DNA from: an uncultured Butyrivibrio sp.
Lineage (GTDB): Bacteria > Bacillota > Clostridia > Lachnospirales > Lachnospiraceae
Assembly (NCBI GenBank): GCA_946536145.1
Contig: CAMNEA010000006.1
Coordinates: forward strand, 1-64,000
Length of the DNA: 64,000 bases
Direction of reading: 5' to 3'
The translations under genes were made by a program, and so were the position numbers. Shown here in pieces: positions 8,264 through 16,676 of this stretch. The notes beneath the pieces were generated by a model. It was not told where the DNA came from, did no database searches, and saw only the letters and a program-made list of their open reading frames with translations. Within the stretch, counting starts at the first letter, position 1. Each line of letters starts with the position of its first letter.

Positions 8264-8284
8264 TTTCCTGATCCTAATCCTCTT

Positions 8285-9046
8285 TTATCTGTCCATAAAG
8301 AACTTGCGGACAGTATTAACTATCTCCTCTTTGCCGCTCGTCTTCAGAATATATCCCTCAGGCTTCAGGGAAAGAACACTCATGACGCTCTCCCTGTCGT
8401 CCTTGCCCGTGAGAAAGATCACCGGAATATCTTTGGTATCCTCGTCGTTCCTCAGCATCTCAAGAACCTGCGGTCCGCTTGTGACAGGCATCTCATAGTC
8501 CAGAAGAATGAGGTCTGCCTTGTTGTTCACGAGCCACTTTATAGCTCTTGTCCCCGAATTCGCCATATATATCTTGTGCTCATCCTTGAGCCACTCTCTG
8601 ACAAGTCCCATATAGTTGGGGTCATCATCAACTACAAGTATGCTCTTCTGGCGGTCTCTTGATTCAGAGTGCTTAAAACAATCAGATACGGTAGCAAGGT
8701 AACTGCTGTAGTCCAGCGGTCTCTCAAAGGTGCATTGTATGAGGTGCGACGGCAGACTGTCCATGGCGGTCTTCAGGTCAAAGGAATCACCGACCATGAT
8801 TATCTGTTTGTTGGTCTCAGAGAGCTTGTCCTTGAGATATGTAGCAAGTTCAGGAGATAGCCTCTCCCCCTGTTCAAGATAGTAAGTTATAAGAGCGGAA
8901 TCGTCCCATCCTGCATTGATAGCATCAATATTATCAGCAACAAATACAGGCTCAATCCGCTCATTCCTCAGCTTGTCTGCAAGAACCTTGATAATAAAAG
9001 TCTCCCGCTCAGCTATTATCATCATTTTTCCCACATTCAGGATCAT
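8285..9046 (-). CDS. response regulator with degenerate N-terminal receiver-like half
   Basis: The start at 9046 follows GGAGG by 6 bases; an upstream reading lacks a site. The 253-residue product has a C-terminal true receiver: acidic pocket VVDDD (about 139-142), phospho-acceptor Asp183 in LLDYEMP, Thr in FLTGK and Lys in GYILK. The N-terminal 125 residues look like a second receiver-like fold that has lost the acidic pocket. There is no DNA-binding domain, so it is a relay or scaffold regulator. It is a clear paralogue of the 250-residue protein at 26976-27728 and is cotranscribed with the Hpt gene. Confidence 0.88.
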   Translation of the reverse strand: MILNVGKMMIIAERETFIIKVLADKLRNERIEPVFVADNIDAINAGWDDSALITYYLEQGERLSPELATYLKDKLSETNKQIIMVGDSFDLKTAMDSLPSHLIQCTFERPLDYSSYLATVSDCFKHSESRDRQKSILVVDDDPNYMGLVREWLKDEHKIYMANSGTRAIKWLVNNKADLILLDYEMPVTSGPQVLEMLRNDEDTKDIPVIFLTGKDDRESVMSVLSLKPEGYILKTSGKEEIVNTVRKFFMDR

Positions 9047-9245
9047 TCTTTTCCTCCGTTTTATCCCCAACACTGCAATATAACACAAAATGCATATATA
9101 TTTTACCATTATACAAAGCTCTTGGGGAGTACAATCTCACAAATGTAAAAATCAAAAAAATAAGAAAATTTTAATACCCTCTCAGTGTACTGTGGGATAT
9201 AATTATTGTGTAATTATTCACTTATTATACTTTAGGAGGGCTACT

Positions 9246-9656
9246 ATGGCTGTCATTGAACAGTTGATCAGAACTGAAGAAGATGGAAGTCTGAGCTTTG
9301 GCAATTATGAACTTCCGGAAAAAAAGAAATTGGAGAATTACGAGTACAATGGAAATCTTCTCAAGGTTAAGACCTACAAGGATATCACCAAGCTTGAGAG
9401 CAATGAGAATTTTGTCTATGAATCTGTTCCCGGAACTGCCGTAACGAATTTCAAGGTCAACGAGAACGGAGTGGAATTTAAAGTAGAGGGTGTCAATGAT
9501 GCCCAGATCACACTTGGGCTTATGGAGAGCACCGAGTACAGCGTGTTTGTAAACGGAACCGGCATTGGCAAGATGAGCACTAACCTGGGCGGCAAGCTCA
9601 ATCTGAGCGTTGAACTCTCAGACGGAGAACCTGCCAGTGTCAAAGTTGAAAAATAA
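9246..9656 (+). CDS. conserved small protein of unknown function
   Basis: The ATG at 9246 follows GGAGGG, and a 5' extension seen in the same frame has no ribosome binding site. The 136-residue protein has no signal peptide or membrane helix. It is rich in beta-strand-like alternation (NEFVYESVPGTAV region, TKLESNENF, YSVFVNGTGIGKMSTNLGGKL) and seems to be a compact cytoplasmic or secreted-without-signal beta protein. I recall short clostridial relatives carrying an 'endosialidase' label, but nothing in this sequence supports that activity. It is monocistronic and followed by a run of hairpins. Confidence 0.8.
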   Translation: MAVIEQLIRTEEDGSLSFGNYELPEKKKLENYEYNGNLLKVKTYKDITKLESNENFVYESVPGTAVTNFKVNENGVEFKVEGVNDAQITLGLMESTEYSVFVNGTGIGKMSTNLGGKLNLSVELSDGEPASVKVEK

Positions 9657-9663
9657 AAAATGA

Positions 9664-9689
9664 ACAAAGAGTCGCAAGCGACTCTTTGT
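9664..9689 (+). terminator. hairpin directly after the 9246 gene
   Basis: Perfect 11-bp arms (9664-9674 and 9679-9689) with loop CAAG begin 8 bases after the stop. There is no T-run after it, so it may protect the 3' end or act with the following hairpins. Confidence 0.5.
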
Positions 9690-9692
9690 GCG

Positions 9693-9737
9693 CTTGTGCG
9701 CGCAAGCTTTAGCTTGCAAAATTCATCTGCGCACAAG
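9693..9737. repeat. nested inverted repeats
   Basis: Outer 9-base arms 9693-9701 and 9729-9737 enclose an inner perfect 7-bp hairpin (9702-9708 with 9711-9717). This is the second hairpin in a series of four between two convergent genes. Confidence 0.5.
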
Positions 9738-9756
9738 TCGCATCCTTAGCGGAGCG

Positions 9757-9804
9757 TTTTTTATTTCATAGGAAATTCAGAGGAATTTCCTATGAAATAA
9801 AAAA
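9757..9804. terminator. bidirectional terminator
   Basis: Perfect 21-base arms (9757-9777 and 9784-9804) with a 6-base loop. The outer ends are T-rich and A-rich, so either strand gives a stem flanked by a U-run. It lies between the convergent 9246 and clpC genes. Confidence 0.7.
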
Positions 9805-9807
9805 ATG

Positions 9808-9831
9808 CGGACTACACATCTGTGTAGTCCG
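9808..9831. terminator. bidirectional terminator of clpC
   Basis: Perfect 11-bp GC-containing stem (9808-9818 with 9821-9831). Seven T follow on the plus strand and a comparable T-run follows on the minus strand. It ends 8 bases before the clpC stop, so it serves clpC. Confidence 0.85.
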
Positions 9832-9839
9832 TTTTTTTC

Positions 9840-12398
9840 TTATTTTTCAGCCTTTTTAGCCTTTTTGGTGGTGACCTGAGATCTGGTCTTAACCCCGTTC
9901 TTTGCTTTGGTAGTCTTGACCTGAACCTTCCTTACAGAAGATTTCCTGCCGTCCTTGCCCACAAAGACAATCTTGTCATCCTTCAGAGCTACCGTCACAT
10001 CCATGCCGGCCTTAATGTTGCCGCGAAGCAGCTCTTCTGCCATGGCATCCTCGATTGTCTGCTGTATAGCCCTCTTTAAGGGTCTTGCACCCATTTTGGC
10101 ATCGGAGTGCTTATCTACGAGGTACTTCTTAACAGCAGGCGATATTGTCAGATGAATGCCCAGCTGTTTTTTGCATCTGTCTGAGAGATTTCCTGAAAGG
10201 AGAGTTACGATATCCATCATCTCTTTCTCATTGAGGGTGTGGAATACCATGATCTCATCGATACGGTTTATGAATTCAGGTTTAAAGAGCCTCTTAACCT
10301 CTTCCATAACCCCCGCCTTCATATCCTCGTAGTCCTTCTTCTCGTCCGATCCGGCGCCGAAGCCCAGCTTCTTAGGATCTACAATCCTCTGAGCACCGAC
10401 GTTGGAGGTCATGATGAGGATCGTGTTCTTGAAGCTCACCTTCCTGCCCTTGGAATCGGTGATGTGCCCATCATCAAGCACCTGCAGAAGTACGTTGAAG
10501 ATATCCGGGTGAGCCTTCTCGATCTCATCAAAGAGGATGACTGAATACGGGTGCCTTCTGACCTTCTCAGAGAGCTGTCCTCCGTCGTCAAATCCGACAT
10601 ATCCGGGCGGTGATCCTATCATCTTGGAAACCGAATGTCCTTCCATGTACTCAGACATATCAACCCTGATAAGCGCGTTCTCATCGCCAAACATGGCCTC
10701 TGCCAGAGCCTTGCTAAGCTCCGTCTTGCCCACACCTGTGGGACCCAGGAAAAGAAATGATCCTATCGGTCTGTTGGGATCCTGAAGGCCAACTCTTCCT
10801 CTTCTTATTGCCTTGGAAACAGCCTTGACTGCATCCTCCTGGCCTATTACTCTCTTATGAAGTATCGACTCAAGCTTAAGGAGTTTCTCTGACTCCTTCT
10901 CAGCTATTTTCCTGACCGGAACTCTTGTCCACTCCGCCACCACTTCAGCGATGTCGTTCTCATTGACAATAAAGCCTGTCGACTGGTTCTTTTTCTTCTC
11001 AGTGTTTCTGGCTCTCGTAAGCTTAGCCATAAGCTGGTTCTGCTCTTTATTAAGTTCACCTGCGCTCTTAAAATCAGATGCCTTTAATGCCTCTTCAATC
11101 TGACCGTCAAGCTCTTTTATCCGCTCCTCCATCTCTTTAAGCTTGGGGGAGACGCCCATAGTCCGAAGTCTAACTGCGGAGGCTGCCTCGTCTATGAGAT
11201 CGATCGCCTTATCCGGAAGGTTGCGGTCATTGATGTATCTCTCAGAGAGATCGACGGCAGCTTTTATAGCCTCAGGAGTTATGGTAACCTTGTGGTGCTC
11301 CTCATACCTGCCAACAATTCCTTTTAATATCTCTACCGCCTCTTCCTTGGTCGGCTCATCAACATTTACAGGCTGGAAACGCCTCTCGAGTGCGGCATCC
11401 TTCTCCACATATTTGCGGTACTCGGTGATAGTAGTCGCGCCTATCATCTGTATCTCGCCCCTTGCAAGAGACGGCTTTAGAATATTGGACGCATCAATCG
11501 CGCCTTCCGCGCCTCCTGCACCTATAAGCGTGTGCATCTCATCAACAAAAAGGATGATGTTGCCGTCATCAGCAACTTCCTTGATCACCTTCTTGATCCT
11601 CTCCTCAAACTCTCCTCTGTACTTGGAGCCCGCTATCATGCCTGAGAGATCAAGCGTAACAAGGCGCTTGTTCTGAACTGTGAGCGGAACATCTCCGGAA
11701 GCTATCCTCTGTGCAAGTCCCTCCACAACGGCAGTCTTGCCAACGCCGGGCTCGCCGATAAGGCATGGGTTGTTCTTGGTTCTCCTTGAGAGTATCTGGA
11801 TGACTCTCTTTATCTCCCTCTCTCTTCCTATTACAGGATCCAGCTTGTTCTCCATGGCAAGAGCTGTCATATCGCGGCTGTACTGAGCAAGTATCGAAGG
11901 CTTCTTGCCGGACTTGGCACCTGCTCTGCCCCTTCCGAGATCCTCCTTGACGAGATTCGGATCCTCTCCCATTGCTGCCAGAGTCTCTGCATATATCTTC
12001 TGGGCAGGGACACTGAGAGTACTAAGGAGCCTTACAGCTACGTTCTCACCCTCTTTGATGATCGCAAGCAGAATGTGCTCCGTACCTGTCTTGTCTGCGT
12101 GAAACCTCTCAGCAAGCCTGTGGGCTTCCTCAAGTACCTTCTCAGCCCTCGGGGCAAAACCGTCCCTGTCAAGAGTGCTGACTGTGCTGTCGGGTACAAT
12201 AAGATCCCTTATCATGTCCATCAGCCTGTTCTCATCGACGCCATTCTCTATCAGTATCCTCGAAGCAACACACCCATCTTCAAGGATAAGCCCCATAAGG
12301 ATGTGCTCTGTCCCGACGTAATTCACCTTGAGAGTCCTCGCGGTCTTTTTCGCAAGCTTCAGGGCGTCATTAGCCATTGCGGTAAATCTTGAATCCAT
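9840..12398 (-). CDS. clpC: ATP-dependent Clp protease ATP-binding subunit ClpC
   Basis: The 852-residue AAA+ unfoldase has two N-terminal Clp repeats ([22 protein letters not shown]). AAA1 has Walker A GEPGVGKT and Walker [12 protein letters not shown] middle region with a UVR-like coiled segment ([15 protein letters not shown]) follows, then AAA2 with [16 protein letters not shown] and a D2 small domain. It feeds substrates to ClpP and controls stress and regulatory proteolysis. The C-terminus has a Lys-rich extension of about 45 residues. Unlike the classic ctsR-mcsA-mcsB-clpC operon, the only gene in front is a YtrA-type GntR regulator 54 bases upstream. Confidence 0.95.
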   Translation of the reverse strand: MDSRFTAMANDALKLAKKTARTLKVNYVGTEHILMGLILEDGCVASRILIENGVDENRLMDMIRDLIVPDSTVSTLDRDGFAPRAEKVLEEAHRLAERFHADKTGTEHILLAIIKEGENVAVRLLSTLSVPAQKIYAETLAAMGEDPNLVKEDLGRGRAGAKSGKKPSILAQYSRDMTALAMENKLDPVIGREREIKRVIQILSRRTKNNPCLIGEPGVGKTAVVEGLAQRIASGDVPLTVQNKRLVTLDLSGMIAGSKYRGEFEERIKKVIKEVADDGNIILFVDEMHTLIGAGGAEGAIDASNILKPSLARGEIQMIGATTITEYRKYVEKDAALERRFQPVNVDEPTKEEAVEILKGIVGRYEEHHKVTITPEAIKAAVDLSERYINDRNLPDKAIDLIDEAASAVRLRTMGVSPKLKEMEERIKELDGQIEEALKASDFKSAGELNKEQNQLMAKLTRARNTEKKKNQSTGFIVNENDIAEVVAEWTRVPVRKIAEKESEKLLKLESILHKRVIGQEDAVKAVSKAIRRGRVGLQDPNRPIGSFLFLGPTGVGKTELSKALAEAMFGDENALIRVDMSEYMEGHSVSKMIGSPPGYVGFDDGGQLSEKVRRHPYSVILFDEIEKAHPDIFNVLLQVLDDGHITDSKGRKVSFKNTILIMTSNVGAQRIVDPKKLGFGAGSDEKKDYEDMKAGVMEEVKRLFKPEFINRIDEIMVFHTLNEKEMMDIVTLLSGNLSDRCKKQLGIHLTISPAVKKYLVDKHSDAKMGARPLKRAIQQTIEDAMAEELLRGNIKAGMDVTVALKDDKIVFVGKDGRKSSVRKVQVKTTKAKNGVKTRSQVTTKKAKKAEK

Positions 12399-12452
12399 TT
12401 ATCATTTTCCTTTCTCATCACCTGTCCGGATCAGACATAAGTAAAAAATCCA

Positions 12453-12842
12453 TCAATATCCTGCATGTGAATTAGCTTCATAATTATCATAGAGCTGGTC
12501 AACCAGGGCATGTATCTCGTCCCTGCCAATCCCCTTGCAAAGCGCCCTTGCAAGAACCACCGCCAGCTCACTCTTAGCCTCACTAAGCGCCTTAAGCTTG
12601 TTGATATCTATGGCAATAACAGCTCCGCGCCTCCTGTCGATCTTAACAAAGCCGTCCTGCTGAAGTATGGAATAAGCCTTGTTGACCGTGTGCATATTAA
12701 TCCCTATGGTCTCAGCGAGCTGTCTTACACTCGGCAGCTGCTCTCCCTCATGGAACTGGGATGTGGCAATCCCAAGTATGATCTGGTTGCACAACTGAAC
12801 ATATATGGCTTCATCGCTGTTAAAATCTATTTCTATGATCAT
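12453..12842 (-). CDS. GntR-family transcriptional regulator, YtrA type
   Basis: The 129-residue protein has an N-terminal winged helix (EGEQLPSVRQLAETIGINMHTVNKAYSILQQDGFV) and a short all-helical tail instead of a large ligand domain, which defines the YtrA subgroup. Such proteins are repressors usually linked to ABC transporters and cell-envelope stress. Here the gene precedes clpC by 54 bases on the same strand and is probably cotranscribed. It may control clpC or itself; that link is inference from position only. Confidence 0.88.
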   Translation of the reverse strand: MIIEIDFNSDEAIYVQLCNQIILGIATSQFHEGEQLPSVRQLAETIGINMHTVNKAYSILQQDGFVKIDRRRGAVIAIDINKLKALSEAKSELAVVLARALCKGIGRDEIHALVDQLYDNYEANSHAGY

Positions 12843-12909
12843 AACCTATTCTCCGCTTAGTGAATATTGCTATATGTTTAGTATAACACATGCAACAGAT
12901 GAGTCAATG

Positions 12910-13016
12910 GGGGCTTCATGAGTCAATGAGTCAATGGGGACGTTACAGTTTGACTCACTTTGAAAAAGTGAGTCAAACTGTAACGTCCCCATTGACTCAT
13001 TGACTCATGAAGCCCC
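12910..13016. repeat. perfect 52-bp-arm palindrome (REP-like element)
   Basis: Arms 12910-12961 and 12965-13016 are perfect reverse complements, with a 3-base loop GAA. The core GGGGACGTTACAGTTTGACT is shared with the element at 45091-45223. The element includes the last four codons of livF (Gly-Ala-Ser-stop). A further partial copy of its GAGTCAATGGGG motif lies just outside the arm at about 12901. No T-run follows, so it is not a simple terminator. It resembles REP/REPIN-type palindromes mobilised by Y1-family transposases; no such transposase is in the window. Confidence 0.85.
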
Positions 13017-13724
13017 GAGATATGCCGCTCTGACCTTCTCATCCTTCAAGAGCTCTTCCCCGGTACCCTCTATCGTGATCTTGCCGTTCTCTATAACATA
13101 CGCCCTGTCGGCAACACCAAGTGCCATATTTGCATTCTGCTCAATAAGCAGGACTGTCGTCCCTGCCTCGTTGATGCGTCTTATGATCTTAAAGATTTCC
13201 TGCACGACTATCGGTGCAAGTCCCAGTGAAGGCTCATCCATCATAAGGAGCCTGGGTCGCCCCATCAGCGCTCTGCCTACTGCAAGCATCTGCTGCTCTC
13301 CGCCGGAGAGGGTTCCACCCTCCTGCCAGGAGCGCTCCTTCAGTCTTGGAAAATATCCGTATACTGCCTCTATATCTTTTTCCAGATCGTCATTTCGAAG
13401 GTATGCACCAACCTTAAGGTTCTCAAGCACAGTGAGATTTGGGAATATCCTTCGTCCCTCCGGAACCATCATAAGTCCCTTTTGTACTATCTGGGTAGGA
13501 TCCTTGGCTGTTATATCTTCACCTCCGAAAATAACCTTGCCTTCCGAAGGCTTGACAAGTCCCGAGATTGTTCTGAGCGTAGAGCTCTTGCCCGCGCCGT
13601 TGGCTCCTATGAGGGTAACGATCTCGCCCTGCTTAACATCGAAGCTTATGCCCCGCACAGCCTCTATTCCGCCATATCTCACCTTAAGATTTTCAATTTG
13701 TAAAAGCTGCTCTCCCATCGTCAC
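13005..13724 (-). CDS. livF: branched-chain amino acid ABC transporter ATP-binding protein LivF
   Basis: The 239-residue ATPase has Walker A GANGAGKSS, the signature LSGGEQQMLAVGRAL and Walker B LLMMDEPSLGLAP, with the LivF-type text KVRYGGIEAVRGISF. It pairs with LivG as the nucleotide-binding dimer of the high-affinity Leu/Ile/Val-type importer. It overlaps livG by 4 bases (ATGA), which implies translational coupling, and is the last gene of livKHMGF. Its last codons and stop lie inside the perfect palindrome at 12910-13016, so an element insertion may have set the present C-terminus. Confidence 0.95.
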   Translation of the reverse strand: MTMGEQLLQIENLKVRYGGIEAVRGISFDVKQGEIVTLIGANGAGKSSTLRTISGLVKPSEGKVIFGGEDITAKDPTQIVQKGLMMVPEGRRIFPNLTVLENLKVGAYLRNDDLEKDIEAVYGYFPRLKERSWQEGGTLSGGEQQMLAVGRALMGRPRLLMMDEPSLGLAPIVVQEIFKIIRRINEAGTTVLLIEQNANMALGVADRAYVIENGKITIEGTGEELLKDEKVRAAYLGAS

Positions 13725-14566
13725 TCCTTGTCGCTGACACCAAGATACGCCTCGATGACATGCTGGTTGTTCTGGACCTCTTTGGGCACTCCCCTTGCGA
13801 TCTCGCTGCCAAAGTCTATTACATAAATGTAGTCCGAAATATTCATTACAAGATCCATGTGGTGCTCAATAAGAAACACCGTGAGATCATATTTTTCCCT
13901 TATCTGGCGGACAAAATCCGCAAGCTCTATCGTCTCCTGAGGATTCATACCGGCTGCAGGCTCATCGAGAAGAAGGAGCTTAGGCCCTGTAGCAAGAGCC
14001 CTTGCTATCTCAAGGCGTCTCTGAAGTCCGTAGGGAAGGCTGACCGCGAGCTCGTCCTTGTAGGCATCGAGTCCCTGTTCCCTCAGAAGTTCCATCGTCT
14101 CGTCCCGCATACGCTTTTCTTCAGACAGATTTCCTCTGAAGGTTGCGGAAAAGACATTTTGCTTTGCGTGCTGGTGCTTGGCGATCAGCACATTTTCAAA
14201 GACCGTCATGCTCTTCCAAAGGCGGATATTCTGAAAAGTACGCGCGATACCAAGCCCCGTTATCTGATCCGGCGTAGGTGAAAGAGGCGCCTCTTTTGCA
14301 TACTTGTCCGCATTCTCTCCCTTGTAGTTCTTGAGTGCCTTGCCCGTCGGATGATTTCTAACCATGGGCTTGCCCATGAATTCTATAAGTCCGTTCGTGG
14401 GCTGATAGACCCCTGTTATGCAGTTAAAAGCAGTTGTCTTGCCTGCTCCGTTCGGTCCGATAAGAGCGATTATCTGTTTCTCCGGAACGTCAAGGGTAAG
14501 GTTGTTTACCGATACGACGCCGCCAAACTGCATCGTCACATTTTCAAGATGTAAAGCGTTTCCCAT
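13721..14566 (-). CDS. livG: branched-chain amino acid ABC transporter ATP-binding protein LivG
   Basis: The 281-residue ATPase carries Walker A GPNGAGKTTAFNCITG, the signature SLPYGLQRRLEIARAL and Walker B LLLLDEPAAGMNP, typical of LivG. An insertion of about 30 residues (KALKNYKGENADKYAKEA) after the first strand region is somewhat longer than in the E. coli protein but common in clostridia. It pairs with LivF; the gene starts 3 bases after livM ends and overlaps livF by 4. Confidence 0.95.
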   Translation of the reverse strand: MGNALHLENVTMQFGGVVSVNNLTLDVPEKQIIALIGPNGAGKTTAFNCITGVYQPTNGLIEFMGKPMVRNHPTGKALKNYKGENADKYAKEAPLSPTPDQITGLGIARTFQNIRLWKSMTVFENVLIAKHQHAKQNVFSATFRGNLSEEKRMRDETMELLREQGLDAYKDELAVSLPYGLQRRLEIARALATGPKLLLLDEPAAGMNPQETIELADFVRQIREKYDLTVFLIEHHMDLVMNISDYIYVIDFGSEIARGVPKEVQNNQHVIEAYLGVSDKE

Positions 14567-14569
14567 AAC

Positions 14570-15766
14570 CTAGCGTTTCCTTTCCGATTTTGAAGATATC
14601 TTTTTCAGAAATGCTCCTATGTTTATCTCGTTGCCGCCCATAATGCCCTGCGAGAAGAAAAGCACGATGACCATGATGACAACTGAGAATACAACCATTC
14701 TGAAACCGTTTCTGAGAAGCGGCACCTTGAAGCCGCCAATATACTGTTCGCTGTCCAAAAAGCGCAGCCACCATTCCGAGCATGCCACATACAGGAATGT
14801 GGCGATCACGCTTCCGCTCACTGACCCTACTCCGCCGATAACGACGATCAGCAGAATTTCATAGGTCATGACCGACGTAAACGCTTTTGCCTGAGCATTT
14901 GCAACATACATCGCAAAAAGAGCTCCGCCCACGCCCGCAAAAAAGCTCGAGATCACAAATGACAGCATCTTGTGCTTAAAAAGACTGATCCCCATTGCCT
15001 CTGCTGCTATCTCGTCGTCCCTTATGGATTTGAATGCACGTCCGTAGGATGAATTGATGAGCAGGACGATGATAAGAATGCAGACCGATGAGACCAGAAA
15101 TGGCACAAAAGTCGAAAGGCGCAGTATCGTTGCTCCGGATGCATTCGTAATATTAAAGCTGGAAAATGTGGGAAATCCCTTTATCATGTTGGCGCCGTTG
15201 GTGATCTTACCGAGCTTTTGCCACTGGAAAATGGCACGAAGTATCTCTGCAAAACCAAGAGTCGCTATTGCAAGATAATCACTTTTTAGCCTGAGAACGG
15301 GAATACCGATCAGATATGCAAAAAAGCCTGCTACAGCTCCGGCAAGTATCAGAGCGATAAGACAGCTTATTATCATGCTGATCGCACCGCCAACACCTGT
15401 TTTTCCAAAAATTCCTCCAAACATATCAAGGAGCGAGAAATTGAAGGCACAGCCGCCAAAGAGGTAGTAGACCTGCTCCTTTTGATCTGACGGAACCATT
15501 AAAATTGCGTAGGTATATGCTCCAAGCAGCATGAATCCTGCCTGTCCGAGTGAGAAAAGCCCGGTGAAGCCGTTTAGCAGATTCATCGATACCGCAACGA
15601 GCGAATATACCGCAGCTTTTTTAAGAACCGTAAAGAGCGGGCTTGTAGGCTGAAAAACCTGCGGAAGCCCGGGTATAAATGAGCTTAAGTTTTCAAGCAG
15701 GATCACGATCAAAAATAATATGGCAAATCCTATAAAAATCCTGGATATATTTTTCTTCTGTTCCAT
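14570..15766 (-). CDS. livM: branched-chain amino acid ABC transporter permease LivM
   Basis: The 398-residue membrane protein has about ten helices. It contains the family signatures NLLNGFTGLFSLGQAGFML near the start, LRLKSDYLAIATLGFAEI in the coupling region and GGVGSVSGSVI near the end. An extra hydrophilic and hydrophobic insertion (about residues 95-130, SDQKEQVYYLFGG) distinguishes it from the shorter enterobacterial domain. It forms the channel with LivH, whose gene ends 4 bases upstream. Confidence 0.94.
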   Translation of the reverse strand: MEQKKNISRIFIGFAILFLIVILLENLSSFIPGLPQVFQPTSPLFTVLKKAAVYSLVAVSMNLLNGFTGLFSLGQAGFMLLGAYTYAILMVPSDQKEQVYYLFGGCAFNFSLLDMFGGIFGKTGVGGAISMIISCLIALILAGAVAGFFAYLIGIPVLRLKSDYLAIATLGFAEILRAIFQWQKLGKITNGANMIKGFPTFSSFNITNASGATILRLSTFVPFLVSSVCILIIVLLINSSYGRAFKSIRDDEIAAEAMGISLFKHKMLSFVISSFFAGVGGALFAMYVANAQAKAFTSVMTYEILLIVVIGGVGSVSGSVIATFLYVACSEWWLRFLDSEQYIGGFKVPLLRNGFRMVVFSVVIMVIVLFFSQGIMGGNEINIGAFLKKISSKSERKR

Positions 15767-15770
15767 GTTT

Positions 15771-16658
15771 TCACACCTTATCCGTGGCAGCTTCTCCGAA
15801 GAGTCCCTGCGGTTTAAATATCAGAATAACTATCAGAAGCGCAAAAGTGAATGCGTCTGAGAATACAGAGACGTCCCACGCTGAGGGAAGTCCCTTGATG
15901 ATGGTCTCACAGATACCTATGATAAAGGCTCCTATCACAGCCCCAGGTATGGATCCGATTCCTCCAAACACCGCTGCAACGAAGGCCTTAAGTCCCGGCA
16001 TTGCTCCTGCCATAGGAGTTATGGCAGGATAATTGGTAAAGAACAGTACTGAACCCACTGCCGCGAGTGCGGATCCAATAACGAATGTCACTGAAATGAT
16101 TGCGTTGATCCTTATTCCCATGAGGCGGCTCGTCTCAAAGTCCTTGGACACCGCTCTCATTGCCATACCTACCTTGGTCTTGTTAATGAGCATATTAAGA
16201 GCATAAACAAGCACAAGCACGAGTATGGGTGTCAGAATTACAACCCATTTTGTCTGTGTTCCAGCCACATTGACAGTGCTGGACAAAAATGGAATGACAG
16301 GATATGTCATCGGCTGCCCACCGGTAACGTATGTAGCCGTATTCTGCAAAAGATAGCTCACCCCAATGGCAGAAATCATGACCGACATCCTGGGAGCGCT
16401 CCTAAGAGGTCTGTACGCTGCGCGCTCAATGATGAATCCCAGGAAAACCGTTATCAGGATCACAAGTGGGATTGAGACATATACGGGCATGGTCGCCGTA
16501 AGGTATATTCCAAGAAGTCCCGCAACCATGAAGACATCTCCGTGCGCGAAGTTGATCAGTCGCAGAATTCCGTAAACCAGTGTATATCCGATTGCTATAA
16601 GTGCATATTGTCCGCCCACCGAAATACCGGAGAGCAAAACCGAAATGACATATTCCAT
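15771..16658 (-). CDS. livH: branched-chain amino acid ABC transporter permease LivH
   Basis: The 295-residue permease opens with the typical LivH text LLSGISVGGQYALIAIGYTLVYGILRLINFAHGD (partly residues 8-41) and has about eight helices plus FGGIGSIPGAVIGAF near the C-terminus. It heterodimerises with LivM. The gene lies 18 bases after the binding-protein gene. Length is normal. Confidence 0.95.
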   Translation of the reverse strand: MEYVISVLLSGISVGGQYALIAIGYTLVYGILRLINFAHGDVFMVAGLLGIYLTATMPVYVSIPLVILITVFLGFIIERAAYRPLRSAPRMSVMISAIGVSYLLQNTATYVTGGQPMTYPVIPFLSSTVNVAGTQTKWVVILTPILVLVLVYALNMLINKTKVGMAMRAVSKDFETSRLMGIRINAIISVTFVIGSALAAVGSVLFFTNYPAITPMAGAMPGLKAFVAAVFGGIGSIPGAVIGAFIIGICETIIKGLPSAWDVSVFSDAFTFALLIVILIFKPQGLFGEAATDKV

Positions 16659-16676
16659 AATAATTTATCCTTTAAT

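Noticed and set aside
12899..13016. Inverted repeats as ends of an insertion sequence
   Set aside because: Only a 3-base loop separates the arms, so there is no room for a transposase gene. It is a palindrome, not an IS.
13000..13737. Plus-strand frame of 245 codons over livF
   Set aside because: It is the antisense shadow of livF, starting inside the palindrome and without ribosome site.
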